From contig SYCV01000066.1 of NCBI GenBank assembly GCA_005786805.1, forward strand, positions 62,001 through 126,000: a DNA stretch of 64,000 nucleotides, given 5' to 3'. Positions 32,993 through 43,102 of the stretch are shown here, one piece after another. The notes under the pieces were generated by a model. The model ran no database searches. It saw only the letters and a program-made list of their open reading frames with translations, and had not been told where the DNA came from. Positions within the stretch are counted from its first letter, which is position 1. The number at the start of each line of letters is the position of its first letter. This DNA is from Planctomycetia bacterium. GTDB lineage: Bacteria > Planctomycetota > Planctomycetia > Gemmatales > Gemmataceae. The position numbers and the translations under genes are program-made.

Positions 32993-35900
32993 CTAAGATT
33001 TCACATTGATAAAATGTCCCAAGTGCTCCTTGAGGAATTCTGAGAGCCTCGGGATCGAAAAATCTTCTGGTTTTCTAAATCTTAAAATAATGACGTCCAT
33101 TTCGTTGCGATGCTCAATTTTTTCCTGTTCAAAGCCAATTCCGGAGGCTCCAGCAAGATTAACCTTTCCAGCGGGACCCGATAACCTGACCTCTAAAGAT
33201 TCATTACCTTTTGTTTTTACCATCATCCAACTGTGGGTGATTCCCTTGACCCTGAATGTCACGCAATCCCTGCTATCCCAATGGGTTTCAAGGTTTTTTC
33301 CTGCTTTGCCCGCGCAATCAAGAACGTCCTCCAAGATTCCCCTATCCCAGAATAATTTCTTTCCGATTGGAAAACCTTTTTCTCCAAGATGCCATTTTTT
33401 TCCATGAAGTTTCCATGGCATTAGGTCTTCCGGTTTCATGGACAATCGCTGGTTATGGCTCAGGTAAGAATCACACGCTGAGTCAATAAATTCCTTGAAA
33501 GCGTCAGTTTTAATTTCTGAAAGACGATGCACAAGAATGGTGACTTGCTGCCAGGGCGATTTTTTCAGATTCCCCACCCTGACTCGTGGTTCATTTCCAT
33601 AAATTTCAAGTCCGGAGGTGTTGTTTAATGTTGGGATTCCCAGGCTTGAATCTAGTTCTTCCTCTTTGAATGTGTTTTTTGGCACTCGGAAAACAAGGCG
33701 TAGCAACCATTCATGCCCGGTGAGCGCGTGGCAAAACCAAGAGGCAGGTTTTCCCTGGGAAGTCAATTCAACCACATTTCGTTCATTCCAATTTGTGGGT
33801 GCGAATTGTTTTTTAGCCTGGACCATCTTTTCAAGAAACTCAAGCGCCTGGCCATCCCACCTGCAGGGTTTGCCATCCAAAGTTATTCGGTTTATGGTGT
33901 GCCATGCTTTTCCATCTGATTCCCAAGGCATTTTGACTTCATCACCCAGGTCTTTGATGTTGATGGATTTTTCTTTTTCAGAAAGAGCCTTGATAAGGTT
34001 ATAAACTGGACGCATGGCTACGGGGCCAGCCTTCAATACTGGAAGCAAAGCTTTGGCTGTGTGGGATAAACCTGTGGTATTTGATGGGGTGTCAGAAGGC
34101 TCGAGCTTTTCCCACTTTGCATCCACAATTGATTCTGGCGGGCCCTGAGCCACGACAATACCACCCTCCGGTCCAGCTTCCGGTCCAAGATCTATGATCC
34201 AGTCGGAATTTTTGATCACGTCAAGATTGTGTTCAACCAATACCACTGTGTTGCCCAAGTCAACCAACCGGTGCAATACTTCAAGGAGTTTCCTGACATC
34301 ATCGAAATGAAGTCCCGTGGTTGGTTCATCAAGTATGTAAATGGTTTTACCCGTGTTGGGCCTTGCAAGTTCTGCTGCAAGTTTCACACGCTGTGCTTCA
34401 CCCCCGGATAAAGTCGGGGCGGATTGGCCGAGAGCCATATAACCCAGTCCAACATCCTCAAGCGTTTGTAATATCTGCCTGATTTTAGGTTGGTTTTCAA
34501 ACAAGGCCAGGGCATCGCTGATGCGCATTTGCAAAACATCTGCGATGGATTTTCCCTTATACAAAACGGCCAAGGTCTCTGGATTGTAACGCTTGCCCTT
34601 GCAGGTATCACACTCAAGCCATACATCCGGCAGGAAATGCATTTCAATGCATTTTTGGCCATTGCCTTCGCAAGCATCACATCTGCCGCCTAGTTTGTTG
34701 AAACTAAATCTTCTAGGTTGGTAGCCTCTTACCTTTGATTCCGGAAGTTTACTGAATAATTCACGAAGATGATCAAAAACTCCAGTATATGTAGCTGGAT
34801 TGGACTGGGGTGAATTTCCCAATGGATCCTGGTCTACATTGATTACCTTGTCAACATTCTCCAGACCTAAAATTTCATCATGCGCGGTTGCTGGCATTCG
34901 AGCACGGTGCAATTTTCGGGCGAGTGTCTGGTATAAAACCTCATTGATGAGTGAGCTTTTTCCTGAACCACTGACTCCCGTTACGGAAATTAATGCACCG
35001 AGTGGGATCCAGACATCTATGTTTTTCAAATTGTTTTGTCTTGCACCCCGAATGCATAGTTTTGCCGATGGGTTGAAATAGCCTGAAGTATTCCTTAAAA
35101 GTCTCCTATTGGCTGGAACAGGGATGGATTTTTTTCCTGAAAGGTAGTTGCCAGTAAGCGAAGAATCTGATTTAAGCACTTTCGCGGGACTTCCACTTGC
35201 GGTTATTGTGCCTCCCAAGGTTCCGGCACCTGGGCCGAAATCGATAAGGTGATCAGCGGAAGATATAACCTCTCTGTCGTGCTCCACCATGATCAGGGTG
35301 TTTCCTAGATCACGAAGTTTCTGCAATGCCTTTAAAAGTCTTTGGTTATCCCTGGGGTGTAATCCAATTGTAGGTTCATCAAGAACATACAGTACCCCTG
35401 TGAGACCGCTTCCCACCTGGCTTGCAAGTCGGATTCTTTGGGATTCACCACCCGAAAGGGTGGGCCCTGAACGATCCAAGGTGACATAGTCCAATCCAAC
35501 ATCAACCAGTAACTGCAATCTTCCAACAATCTCCCTGATTAGTTCCCCGGCAATTTTTTTCTGTGCGGTGGAAAGGGAGAGCCCTTTGAAATAATGCAAG
35601 GATTCCTTCAAAGGCAATGCCTCCAGTTCTCCGATTGTCAACGATGGGAGGCCTTTGCCAAAGTGAAGTTTGCAAGCGGAAGCATCATCCCGAAGCCTGG
35701 ATCCCCTGCAGGTGCCACAGGCCACATCGCTTACAAGGCTATCAAGCTTAGCCCTGTAAAAGGAACTTACCCTAGAAGCTTCCTCGAGAGCAGGGAAGAT
35801 TCCCTTGTATTGGAAAAGCACCTTTGATTTTGCTCCCGGGCCATTTGAAATCTCGGCTTCAAGCCATTCTTCATCCGTGCCATGGAACAAAACCCGTTGC

Positions 35901-38900
35901 TGGTTTGCGGAAAATTGATCCAATTTGGTGTCGAGATTGAAACCGCCTGCAAGTGCGATTGCCGATGCGAATGGAAGAAAATCAGTGTTTTTTTCTAGGT
36001 CGGGCCATGCTGAGAGCGCACCCTTCCTGAGGCTTAAGGAAGGATCCCGGACCAACAGGGCAGGGTTGGCCCCTTGTTGTTTTCCCAGCCCCTCGCAGGA
36101 TGGGCACCATCCCAACGGACTATTGAACGAGAAGTGATGGGGATTTAACGGTTCAAAGCCACGATTGCATTTGTTGCAGGAAAAATGCTGGCTATATTTG
36201 TCGACCTTCCAGTTTTCCTCAGGAAATTGATCGTCAACATGTGCGACATGGAGCATGCCTTTGCCCAGATCCAAGCCGGATTCCACAGCATCGCAAATTC
36301 GGGTTCGCATTCCCGGTTTGATGACAAGTCTGTCAACGACGACCTCAACATTATGTTTTCTACGGTGGTCAATTTCTGGAATGTTTTCAAAAGTGTGAAG
36401 TTTGCCGTCGATTCGTACTCTCAGATAACCAGCTCCACGGATTTCATTGAAAATGGAATCAAATGAATCCTGTCCCTTTCTTTCAATTGGGGCCATGAGG
36501 TAGATCTTTGAGCCTTCCTCCATGGATTCAATTTTGGAGATGATTTCGTCCGAGGTTTGCGTGCCTACCGGAATCCTGCACTTGGGACAGAAAGGTTCTC
36601 CCAGCCTGCAAAAAAGAATCCTCAGGTAATCATGGATTTCCGTTATCGTGCCGATGGTAGAACGGGGGCTTTTGCTGTTGTTTTTCTGTTCGATGGCGAT
36701 TGCGGGGGATAATCCGGTGACATGCTCCACCCTTGGTTTTTGCATCTGTCCCAGAAATTGCCTTGCATACGCGGAAAGGGATTCAATATACCTTCGCTGG
36801 CCCTCAGCATAAATTGTATCCATCGCAAGCGAGCTTTTTCCTGAACCACTGGGGCCGGAGCAAACTGTCATCTTGTCTCTTGGGATCGATGCGCTGATAT
36901 TTTTAAGATTGTGTTGCTGCGCCCCTGCAACCTCGATGAACTTCAATGGCTTAAGCGCACCTTTTTTGTTGGAAACCGACTTTTGGGTTTTTGTTTCAAC
37001 TGGTTTGGGTTGAAGATGTTCACGCAGGGCCTTTCCGGTGTGGGATTTTTTGCAGGACTGAAGGTCTTCAGGGGTGCCGGCAAAAATTATCTCTCCGCCA
37101 CCTTTGCCACCATCCGGCCCAAGGTCGATTATCCAGTCGGCCGTTTTGATCACATCAAGATTATGCTCAATCACAAGTACTGTATTTCCAGAATCCACGA
37201 ATCCGTGAAGCACCTGCAGAAGTTTTCGAATATCCTCGAAATGCAGGCCTGTGGTTGGCTCATCAAGTAGATATAAAGTTTTGCCAGTGGATCTTTTGCA
37301 TAGTTCCTTGGCAAGTTTGATCCTTTGGGCTTCACCACCCGATAAAGTGGGGGCTGGTTGTCCAAGCTTCATGTAATCAAGCCCCACATCGTGAAGGGTT
37401 TTGATCATGGAGTGAATTTTTGGAATATTCTGGAAATGTTCAACTGCCTGTTGAATGTCCATTTCAAGCACTTCCTGGATGTTTTTTTCCTTGAAGCGCA
37501 CCTGCAATGTCTCCCGGTTGAACCTTCGCCCCTCACAAACGGGGCAGGTGACCCATACATCAGCAAGGAAATCCATTTCAAGCCGTGTGCTGCCATTTCC
37601 CTCGCATGCTTCACACCTGCCGCCCGGTCGATTAAAACTGAATCTGCCTTTTTGATATCCCCGAACTTTGGCTTCGGGTAACTCGGCAAACAATGACCTT
37701 ATTTCGTCAAATACCTTTATGTATGTGGCTGGGTTTGACCTTGGAGTTCTTCCAATTGCGGTTTGGTCTATATTGATGATTTTGTCAATATGCTGGTGGC
37801 CCTTGATGGAGTCATGTTCGCCGGGAGGCATTTTTGAAGCATGGGTGACCTCATCAGCTTCGTCCTGAGAATCTTCTTCGGTATCCGCCCCGCGCCCCTT
37901 GTTAAGGAGAGTTGAAAGTCCCCGTTTGAGAATGTCATTTACAAGCGAGCTTTTTCCGGAACCACTTGCTCCTGTCACGCAGATGAATTTTCCAAGTGGA
38001 AACTCCGCGTTAATGTTTTTTAGGTTGTGATGCCTGGCTCCGGTGACATTGATAAACAGCGAATTTCCTGTTCTTCTTTTTGGTGGTCCATTAATAGTGA
38101 TAACACCAGATAAATATTTTCCGGTCAGGCTGTTCTTGTTGCCGATGATTTCCTCGTAAGTCCCAGATGCGACAATTTCGCCCCCACGAACCCCGGGACC
38201 CGGGCCGAAGTCTACTATGAAATCGGCTGCGCGCATGGTGTCCTCATCGTGTTCCACCACGATCACTGTGTTTCCAAAGTCACGGAGCCTTTTCAGGCTT
38301 TCTATGAGCCTTTCATTATCTCTGGGATGAAGGCCTATGCTGGGTTCGTCAAGGATGTAAAGCACACCCACGAGGCCGCACCCAATTTGTCCGGCAAGTC
38401 TGATGCGTTGTGCCTCTCCACCTGAAAGCGTCGGAGCGGATCTTTCCAAAGACAGGTAGTGAAGGCCGAGATTTAGAAGGAAGCCAACTCTTCCGCGGAG
38501 TTCCTTAAGCACCTCATCAGCGATCAATGCTTGTATGGGAGAGATTTGTTTGGCGAGGGGGCCGTTAACAGGTGCGAGCCATTCCGCAAGGTCCGATACT
38601 GGAAGGGAGCAAAGGTCCACGAGGGTTTTTCCCGCGATTTTCACAGAGCGTGCCTGCGGATTTAATCTCTGCCCCTTGCATGATGAACATTTCATCACAC
38701 GCATGTATTTTTCGAGTTGGTATTTCCTTGGGCCAGCAGCGGTTTTTTTAAAACTTGCCTGTAATTGGGGCACTATCCCCTCCCAAACTCCCCCATGCTT
38801 CCATACTCCGCCACCCCGCATCTTCCATTCGTAGACGATGTGTTTTTCTCCGCTACCAAAAAGCAGCCAATCCTGGTGCTGTTTTGGTAGGTTTTTCCAG

Positions 38901-39931
38901 GGAGTTTTTGCATTGATTCCAAGGGTGTTGGTGATCCCAGCGTAAATGTGTTTTCGCCACCGTCCCATTGAGGGGATTTTCCCGAGAATAGCAACTGCAC
39001 CATCATAAAAGCTCAAAGAAGAATCGGGAATAAGTAATTCCGGGTCAAAACTATATGAAATACCCAATCCATCACATTGCATGCACATGCCATGCGGACT
39101 GTTAAAGCTGAAAAGTTGTGGAGTTGGTGGTTCAACGCTTTTATTGCAGCTCAAACATGCGTAATGGGAGGAAAGCAAAATGTCCTCATAGTCGCCCTCA
39201 TTTTTTTCAATTGCTATTATCAAGGAACCTTTGGATTGAAGAAGTGCTTGTTCCACTGCCTCGGCCAGTCGGGAACGCATGTCGTCGCCAATTTTTAGCC
39301 TGTCAATAACCACTTCTATGTCATGTTTGATTTTCCGATCCAGTTTGATGTCTTCCCCCAGGCGGAAGACTTTTTTGTCGGCCCTAGCGCGGACAAATCC
39401 TTTTCTTTGAAGATCCTCAAAAAGATCCTTGTATTCGCCTTTTTGGCCTCTTATTAATGGTGCAAGAACGAGGAATTTTGTGTCTTTGGGTAGTGCAAGA
39501 ATTTGCGAGACAATCTGTTCCCGGGACTGGGCGGTTATTGGTTTGCCGCAGTCTGGGCAGTGCCCAAGTCCTATCCTTGCAAAAAGAACGCGCAAATAGT
39601 CATGGATTTCGGTTATTGTGCCAACGGTACTCCTTGGGTTTCGGCCAGCAGACTTTTGTTGAATACTGATGGTGGGAGATAGACCGGAGAGAAAATCCAC
39701 ATCAGGTTTTTGGAGTTGCCCTAGAAATTGTCTTGCATAGCTGGATAAAGATTCAACATAACGCCTTTGGCCTTCAGCATAGAGAGTATCAAACGCAAGA
39801 GAACTTTTGCCTGACCCGCTGACACCAGTGAATACAATTAGCTGGTTTCTGGGAAGAATCAGGTTTAAGTCACGAAGATTGTGCTCCCTCGCCCCACGGA
39901 CCACAATTGATTGCGAATCTTCAGCTTTCAT
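32993..39931 (-). CDS. uvrA: UvrA tandem fusion (two complete UvrA units plus C-terminal extension)
   Basis: 2312 aa, more than twice a normal UvrA (~940 aa). The damage-recognition ATPase of nucleotide excision repair is present twice. Unit 1 (about 1-975) has Walker A 'GVSGSGKSS' (~36) and 'GASGSGKSS' (~654), zinc cysteines 'CPDCGK', 'CLSCNK' and 'CEACEG...CPVCEG', and two 'LSGGEAQRI' signatures. Unit 2 (about 995-1945) repeats this with 'GPSGSGKSS' (~1026), 'GVSGSGKSS', 'CPKC', 'CNKC', 'CDACEG...CDTCKG', 'LSGGESQRI' and 'LSGGEAQRV'. All four ATP sites look intact. The two units can mimic a UvrA dimer in one chain, a feature known for some planctomycetes. The last ~344 residues are an extra region with two similar segments (see findings). 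The uvrA promoter region is shared with the divergent ECF sigma gene. Confidence 0.95.
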   Translation of the reverse strand: MKAEDSQSIVVRGAREHNLRDLNLILPRNQLIVFTGVSGSGKSSLAFDTLYAEGQRRYVESLSSYARQFLGQLQKPDVDFLSGLSPTISIQQKSAGRNPRSTVGTITEIHDYLRVLFARIGLGHCPDCGKPITAQSREQIVSQILALPKDTKFLVLAPLIRGQKGEYKDLFEDLQRKGFVRARADKKVFRLGEDIKLDRKIKHDIEVVIDRLKIGDDMRSRLAEAVEQALLQSKGSLIIAIEKNEGDYEDILLSSHYACLSCNKSVEPPTPQLFSFNSPHGMCMQCDGLGISYSFDPELLIPDSSLSFYDGAVAILGKIPSMGRWRKHIYAGITNTLGINAKTPWKNLPKQHQDWLLFGSGEKHIVYEWKMRGGGVWKHGGVWEGIVPQLQASFKKTAAGPRKYQLEKYMRVMKCSSCKGQRLNPQARSVKIAGKTLVDLCSLPVSDLAEWLAPVNGPLAKQISPIQALIADEVLKELRGRVGFLLNLGLHYLSLERSAPTLSGGEAQRIRLAGQIGCGLVGVLYILDEPSIGLHPRDNERLIESLKRLRDFGNTVIVVEHDEDTMRAADFIVDFGPGPGVRGGEIVASGTYEEIIGNKNSLTGKYLSGVITINGPPKRRTGNSLFINVTGARHHNLKNINAEFPLGKFICVTGASGSGKSSLVNDILKRGLSTLLNKGRGADTEEDSQDEADEVTHASKMPPGEHDSIKGHQHIDKIINIDQTAIGRTPRSNPATYIKVFDEIRSLFAELPEAKVRGYQKGRFSFNRPGGRCEACEGNGSTRLEMDFLADVWVTCPVCEGRRFNRETLQVRFKEKNIQEVLEMDIQQAVEHFQNIPKIHSMIKTLHDVGLDYMKLGQPAPTLSGGEAQRIKLAKELCKRSTGKTLYLLDEPTTGLHFEDIRKLLQVLHGFVDSGNTVLVIEHNLDVIKTADWIIDLGPDGGKGGGEIIFAGTPEDLQSCKKSHTGKALREHLQPKPVETKTQKSVSNKKGALKPLKFIEVAGAQQHNLKNISASIPRDKMTVCSGPSGSGKSSLAMDTIYAEGQRRYIESLSAYARQFLGQMQKPRVEHVTGLSPAIAIEQKNNSKSPRSTIGTITEIHDYLRILFCRLGEPFCPKCRIPVGTQTSDEIISKIESMEEGSKIYLMAPIERKGQDSFDSIFNEIRGAGYLRVRIDGKLHTFENIPEIDHRRKHNVEVVVDRLVIKPGMRTRICDAVESGLDLGKGMLHVAHVDDQFPEENWKVDKYSQHFSCNKCNRGFEPLNPHHFSFNSPLGWCPSCEGLGKQQGANPALLVRDPSLSLRKGALSAWPDLEKNTDFLPFASAIALAGGFNLDTKLDQFSANQQRVLFHGTDEEWLEAEISNGPGAKSKVLFQYKGIFPALEEASRVSSFYRAKLDSLVSDVACGTCRGSRLRDDASACKLHFGKGLPSLTIGELEALPLKESLHYFKGLSLSTAQKKIAGELIREIVGRLQLLVDVGLDYVTLDRSGPTLSGGESQRIRLASQVGSGLTGVLYVLDEPTIGLHPRDNQRLLKALQKLRDLGNTLIMVEHDREVISSADHLIDFGPGAGTLGGTITASGSPAKVLKSDSSLTGNYLSGKKSIPVPANRRLLRNTSGYFNPSAKLCIRGARQNNLKNIDVWIPLGALISVTGVSGSGKSSLINEVLYQTLARKLHRARMPATAHDEILGLENVDKVINVDQDPLGNSPQSNPATYTGVFDHLRELFSKLPESKVRGYQPRRFSFNKLGGRCDACEGNGQKCIEMHFLPDVWLECDTCKGKRYNPETLAVLYKGKSIADVLQMRISDALALFENQPKIRQILQTLEDVGLGYMALGQSAPTLSGGEAQRVKLAAELARPNTGKTIYILDEPTTGLHFDDVRKLLEVLHRLVDLGNTVVLVEHNLDVIKNSDWIIDLGPEAGPEGGIVVAQGPPESIVDAKWEKLEPSDTPSNTTGLSHTAKALLPVLKAGPVAMRPVYNLIKALSEKEKSINIKDLGDEVKMPWESDGKAWHTINRITLDGKPCRWDGQALEFLEKMVQAKKQFAPTNWNERNVVELTSQGKPASWFCHALTGHEWLLRLVFRVPKNTFKEEELDSSLGIPTLNNTSGLEIYGNEPRVRVGNLKKSPWQQVTILVHRLSEIKTDAFKEFIDSACDSYLSHNQRLSMKPEDLMPWKLHGKKWHLGEKGFPIGKKLFWDRGILEDVLDCAGKAGKNLETHWDSRDCVTFRVKGITHSWMMVKTKGNESLEVRLSGPAGKVNLAGASGIGFEQEKIEHRNEMDVIILRFRKPEDFSIPRLSEFLKEHLGHFINVKS

Positions 39932-40150
39932 AATACGGCTAATCCTTGGCCTTTTATCCTAGTTTGCTTGAATCAGCATAGGTAGAATTGATTATAAGAG
40001 AAAAGTTCGGGGTGTTTTCCAATCCCAAATAACATTTAGATTAATGTTATAAGGAATCATTCAGTTTATATTTTAAACAGGTTAAAATTGAAAATTGTGC
40101 CATTAAATATTTAAGTAATCTAAAATATATAAGCCGAAAAGTGGCCGTAG

Positions 40151-40178
40151 GGAACTTTTTACAGTGAATTGCGTCTAA
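40151..40178 (+). promoter_or_regulatory. sigma-E/ECF-type promoter of the ECF sigma gene
   Basis: GGAACTT (40151-40157), a 16-bp spacer, then TCTAA (40174-40178). This matches the group-2/RpoE-type ECF promoter pattern of GGAACTT and TCTRA with 16-bp spacing. Predicted start of transcription is about 40184, some 10 nt before the GTG start codon. It suggests the sigma factor activates its own operon. Confidence 0.65.
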
Positions 40179-40193
40179 TTTTTTAGGGTTAAT

Positions 40194-40769
40194 GTGAATT
40201 CCTTAGATGATAAAACTCTGATTCGGCTTGTGCTGGAAGGGAATATTTCGGCTTTTGATGTCATTGTAAGGCGTTATAATACAAGGGTTTATAATCTGGC
40301 GTATAGGTTGTTGAATTGTGTTGAAGATGCAGAGGATGTTTCTCAGGAAACCTTCTCGCAGGCTTACAAAGGTTTGTCAAACTTTAGGGGGAACTCCAAG
40401 TTTTATACTTGGTTATTTCGAATTACTTACAATCTTGCAATAAGTCAAAGACGAAAACGAAAGCCAGCGCTTTCATTGAACAGTCAGACTGATAGCCAGG
40501 GAGAAATTTGTTTACCTTCCGATGATGCTGGTCCGATGAAGCACATCGAGGAGGAAGAGGGTAGGTCATTGATGGATAAAGCCCTTGGGTTGTTATCCTT
40601 GGATCATAGGGCTGGGTTGGTACTAAAAGAGATTGAAGGTTTTTCCTATGAAGAAATCGCAGCTTCGTTGGGAGTGCCGGTTGGGACTGTTAGAAGTCGA
40701 CTGCACAGGGCCAGACTTGAGTTAAGGGCGATTTTGGAAAAACTGGGCAATGAAAGAGATGACTTATGA
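40194..40769 (+). CDS. ECF RNA polymerase sigma factor (RpoE-like)
   Basis: 191 aa, GTG start with AGGG a few bases upstream. Region 2: 'LEGNISAFDVIVRRYNTRVY', 'EDAEDVSQETFSQAYKGLSN' and 'FYTWLFRITYNLAISQRRKR'. Region 4: 'LSLDHRAGLVLKEIEGFSYE' and 'EIAASLGVPVGTVRSRLHRA', the -35-binding helix-turn-helix. It is coupled by a 4-bp ATGA overlap to the anti-sigma gene and lies behind a matching ECF promoter. Close to the RpoE/SigW-like group by sequence, which targets GGAAC-type -35 boxes. Confidence 0.94.
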   Translation: MNSLDDKTLIRLVLEGNISAFDVIVRRYNTRVYNLAYRLLNCVEDAEDVSQETFSQAYKGLSNFRGNSKFYTWLFRITYNLAISQRRKRKPALSLNSQTDSQGEICLPSDDAGPMKHIEEEEGRSLMDKALGLLSLDHRAGLVLKEIEGFSYEEIAASLGVPVGTVRSRLHRARLELRAILEKLGNERDDL

Positions 40770-42079
40770 AAAAACATGAGCTGAAGTTGTTGACTTCATT
40801 TGTTGATGGCGAAATTCATCCAAGCATGATCGGTGAATTGAACGAACTGTTAACGCAATCACCTGAAGCTCGGAGGTTACTCGCATTGTTAAAGCAAGAT
40901 GCCTTGATGATTCGCAATCAGGTCCCAATGGAATGTAGCTTTGAGTTGACTCAAAAAATACTTTCTAAAATCAAGGAAAGGCCTGTCTCAAGAGTGGCTC
41001 GATTTAATACCAATGATGGTTTGACACTGAAGCCCTGGCTTTCATTGATGGTGGTTACCTCAATATTGGCATTCACGACATTTATTTCCTTCTACTCCAT
41101 ATATGTTTTTCTTGGAATGCGTCAGATCGAAAAATCCGGATCCGTTGATTCTGTTGCAGATGCCAAGGATGCGGGGGGCGCAGAGGGGAAATTTTTTGAA
41201 ATCCCAGGCTCAAATAATGATTCTGGAAGTTCAAACCGCTTGGCTTTGAATGAGAAGGCAAATATCCTTCCCATACCTCCTGATTCAAGCGGTAAAGACT
41301 CAAATTCTTCTGAATCAAGAAATATTCCAGCCGTTAAGATAAATGAATTGGCCGGGGGTAATAATGGGAAAGATTTACTCGCAGCTCCCGCCAATGACAC
41401 TATCAAATTGATCAAGGTGGATCCGACACTGCCATGGATGTTGCGTAAAAAAGATATTGATGGCGAATTGAATGGCAGGTTGCTTTCCCGGGTTATTGGT
41501 CAGGATGCCCGAATAAAAATTGAACTTTCATGCAAAGATAATCTTGCTGCATTTACCCAGTTAAAATTCAATTTGAACAAGATGGGATATTTTGTTTATT
41601 CTGATGTCACCACATTAATGAGATTGAAAAATAAGAATGATAAGTCTGCAGTCAATTACATGATATATCTTGAAAATCCTAGCATTAACGAGATTGCGCA
41701 ACTAATAAGTCAGGAAAAGGAAAAAAGCACAGCGACTAAGGATGCCCCAAAGATCCCTACTTTGTTCTGGGATGCCATGGTGGTTTCGAAATTGTCCCCC
41801 AGTGATAGAAAAACCATCAAATCAGTCCTTGGTTTTGAACCGATGGACCAGGGTAATTCCAATTCAAATGGGCCCATTAATAAATCTCCTGAAGTCCCTG
41901 ATTCCTCTAGGATTAGTTCACAAAATTCTCAAAAGAACAAAGGTCCGGTATTTGCCTTATCTTTTACCCCAAATCAGAGTCTTGCCAACAATCCGGAGCT
42001 AAAGCAATACATGGACACTTTCAAACCCGCGAACAGTGCTGGAATTAAAGTGCTTTTGGTTTTAAGATCTGAAAATTAG
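40766..42079 (+). CDS. putative membrane anti-sigma factor
   Basis: 437 aa, overlapping the sigma gene by 4 bp, the classical sigma/anti-sigma layout. The N-terminal ~70 residues ('LLTSFVDGEIHPSMIGELNE' then 'SPEARRLLALLKQD') look like the anti-sigma domain of planctomycetes. It lacks the HxxxCxxC zinc motif of ZAS proteins. One transmembrane helix follows ('WLSLMVVTSILAFTTFISFY', residues about 92-115). The remaining ~300 residues are outside the cytoplasm, low-complexity rich in Asn, Ser and Lys, with a folded core around 'RIKIELSCKDNLAAFTQLKF'. The anti-sigma role is inferred from position and layout. Confidence 0.8.
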   Translation: MKKHELKLLTSFVDGEIHPSMIGELNELLTQSPEARRLLALLKQDALMIRNQVPMECSFELTQKILSKIKERPVSRVARFNTNDGLTLKPWLSLMVVTSILAFTTFISFYSIYVFLGMRQIEKSGSVDSVADAKDAGGAEGKFFEIPGSNNDSGSSNRLALNEKANILPIPPDSSGKDSNSSESRNIPAVKINELAGGNNGKDLLAAPANDTIKLIKVDPTLPWMLRKKDIDGELNGRLLSRVIGQDARIKIELSCKDNLAAFTQLKFNLNKMGYFVYSDVTTLMRLKNKNDKSAVNYMIYLENPSINEIAQLISQEKEKSTATKDAPKIPTLFWDAMVVSKLSPSDRKTIKSVLGFEPMDQGNSNSNGPINKSPEVPDSSRISSQNSQKNKGPVFALSFTPNQSLANNPELKQYMDTFKPANSAGIKVLLVLRSEN

Positions 42080-42852
42080 GGAATGATACTAGTCACTGAT
42101 GTTTGCGGTGTGTTGAAGAGCAGGGGAATTACTCTTTTATCCATGTATGGCTGGCCATATGCGCCATAGTGCCCACCATTATTCCCGATTGCTGCGTCCT
42201 CAGGTTTCCAGGCATATTGCTTTAGTTTTGTTCCCACCAACAATTCTTCTTCGCGGTTTCTTGTTGCAGGCGTAAAACCGTATCTGCCTGCCGCATTTTT
42301 ACATTTTCTAAGATCGGCAGTTTTCGTAAATTTTAAAATTGGCCCGAGAATAAAAGTGTCCTCATGGCTGTAAAAAACATGTACTCCATCCTTAACAGCG
42401 ATGATTGACGGAATGATTGGATAATCTTTTGAAACTGAAGGCGCCAGAAGAATAAGTCGTTCGATGCTGTTTTCGTTTAGTAATGAAGTTGCCGCAAGGG
42501 CGACGGATGTACCCGCACTATGTGCAATAATGTTTATTTCAATATCAGGATTTCTTTTCTGGATTAATCTGATTGAGCTTGCGAGTTTTTCACCATTTTC
42601 AGAAATGTGTGATAAATCTGTCTGGTCTGCGACAATTCGAAGATAACCATGAGACCAATTAAATCGTTGTAATTCCATGTTGGGAGGCAACAGGTGCAGT
42701 GATTTTTCCAGCACCTTTGAAACCGCTTGGAAATCACCCGCACCTTCAATTAAAATCAGTAGTTTCTTTTTAACTACGGAGCCAAAAGAAAACTGAGAAC
42801 ATAATGTGGTTAGCCCAAGGGAGAGAAAATATCTACGGCTAAGCATATTCAT
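42076..42852 (-). CDS. exported alpha/beta hydrolase (lipase-like)
   Basis: 258 aa from the ATG at 42852, which has AAGAGG just upstream; the track start is a TTG five codons earlier. The N-terminus 'MNMLSRRYFLSLGLTTLCSQ' with RR followed by a hydrophobic stretch is a possible Tat or Sec signal. The nucleophile elbow is 'IIAHSAGTSVALAA' (Ser in the AHSAG form), and a loop with 'VFYSHEDTFILGP' may supply the acid. A late 'NNGGHYGAYGQPYM' may carry the catalytic His. It is convergent with the anti-sigma gene, stops overlapping by 4 bp. Substrate unknown. Confidence 0.75.
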   Translation of the reverse strand: MNMLSRRYFLSLGLTTLCSQFSFGSVVKKKLLILIEGAGDFQAVSKVLEKSLHLLPPNMELQRFNWSHGYLRIVADQTDLSHISENGEKLASSIRLIQKRNPDIEINIIAHSAGTSVALAATSLLNENSIERLILLAPSVSKDYPIIPSIIAVKDGVHVFYSHEDTFILGPILKFTKTADLRKCKNAAGRYGFTPATRNREEELLVGTKLKQYAWKPEDAAIGNNGGHYGAYGQPYMDKRVIPLLFNTPQTSVTSIIP

Positions 42853-43102
42853 ATGACCTCTTGTCAAAATACCTCCTATTAAATCGCTTTAATCTGCTGA
42901 ATACCTTAATCATTAGGACGAGGGCCTGGTGCTAAATTTCACAATATCGATAATGCATTACTAAAGGTTTGGCTATATTGCCCATCCTTCCATTTGTTGT
43001 CGAGGTGGCTTAATTAATTAAAATTGTGATTTTCCAATCTTTTAGTAACGCTTTTTCGTCTTGTAAATGAAATAGCAAGTCATGTTAATGTCAGGAGGCC
43101 AT

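Noticed and set aside
32993-39931. UvrA length as a possible assembly artefact
   Set aside because: The two units differ clearly in sequence, are joined in frame by a linker, and all eight nucleotide-binding motifs are intact, so a real fusion is more likely.
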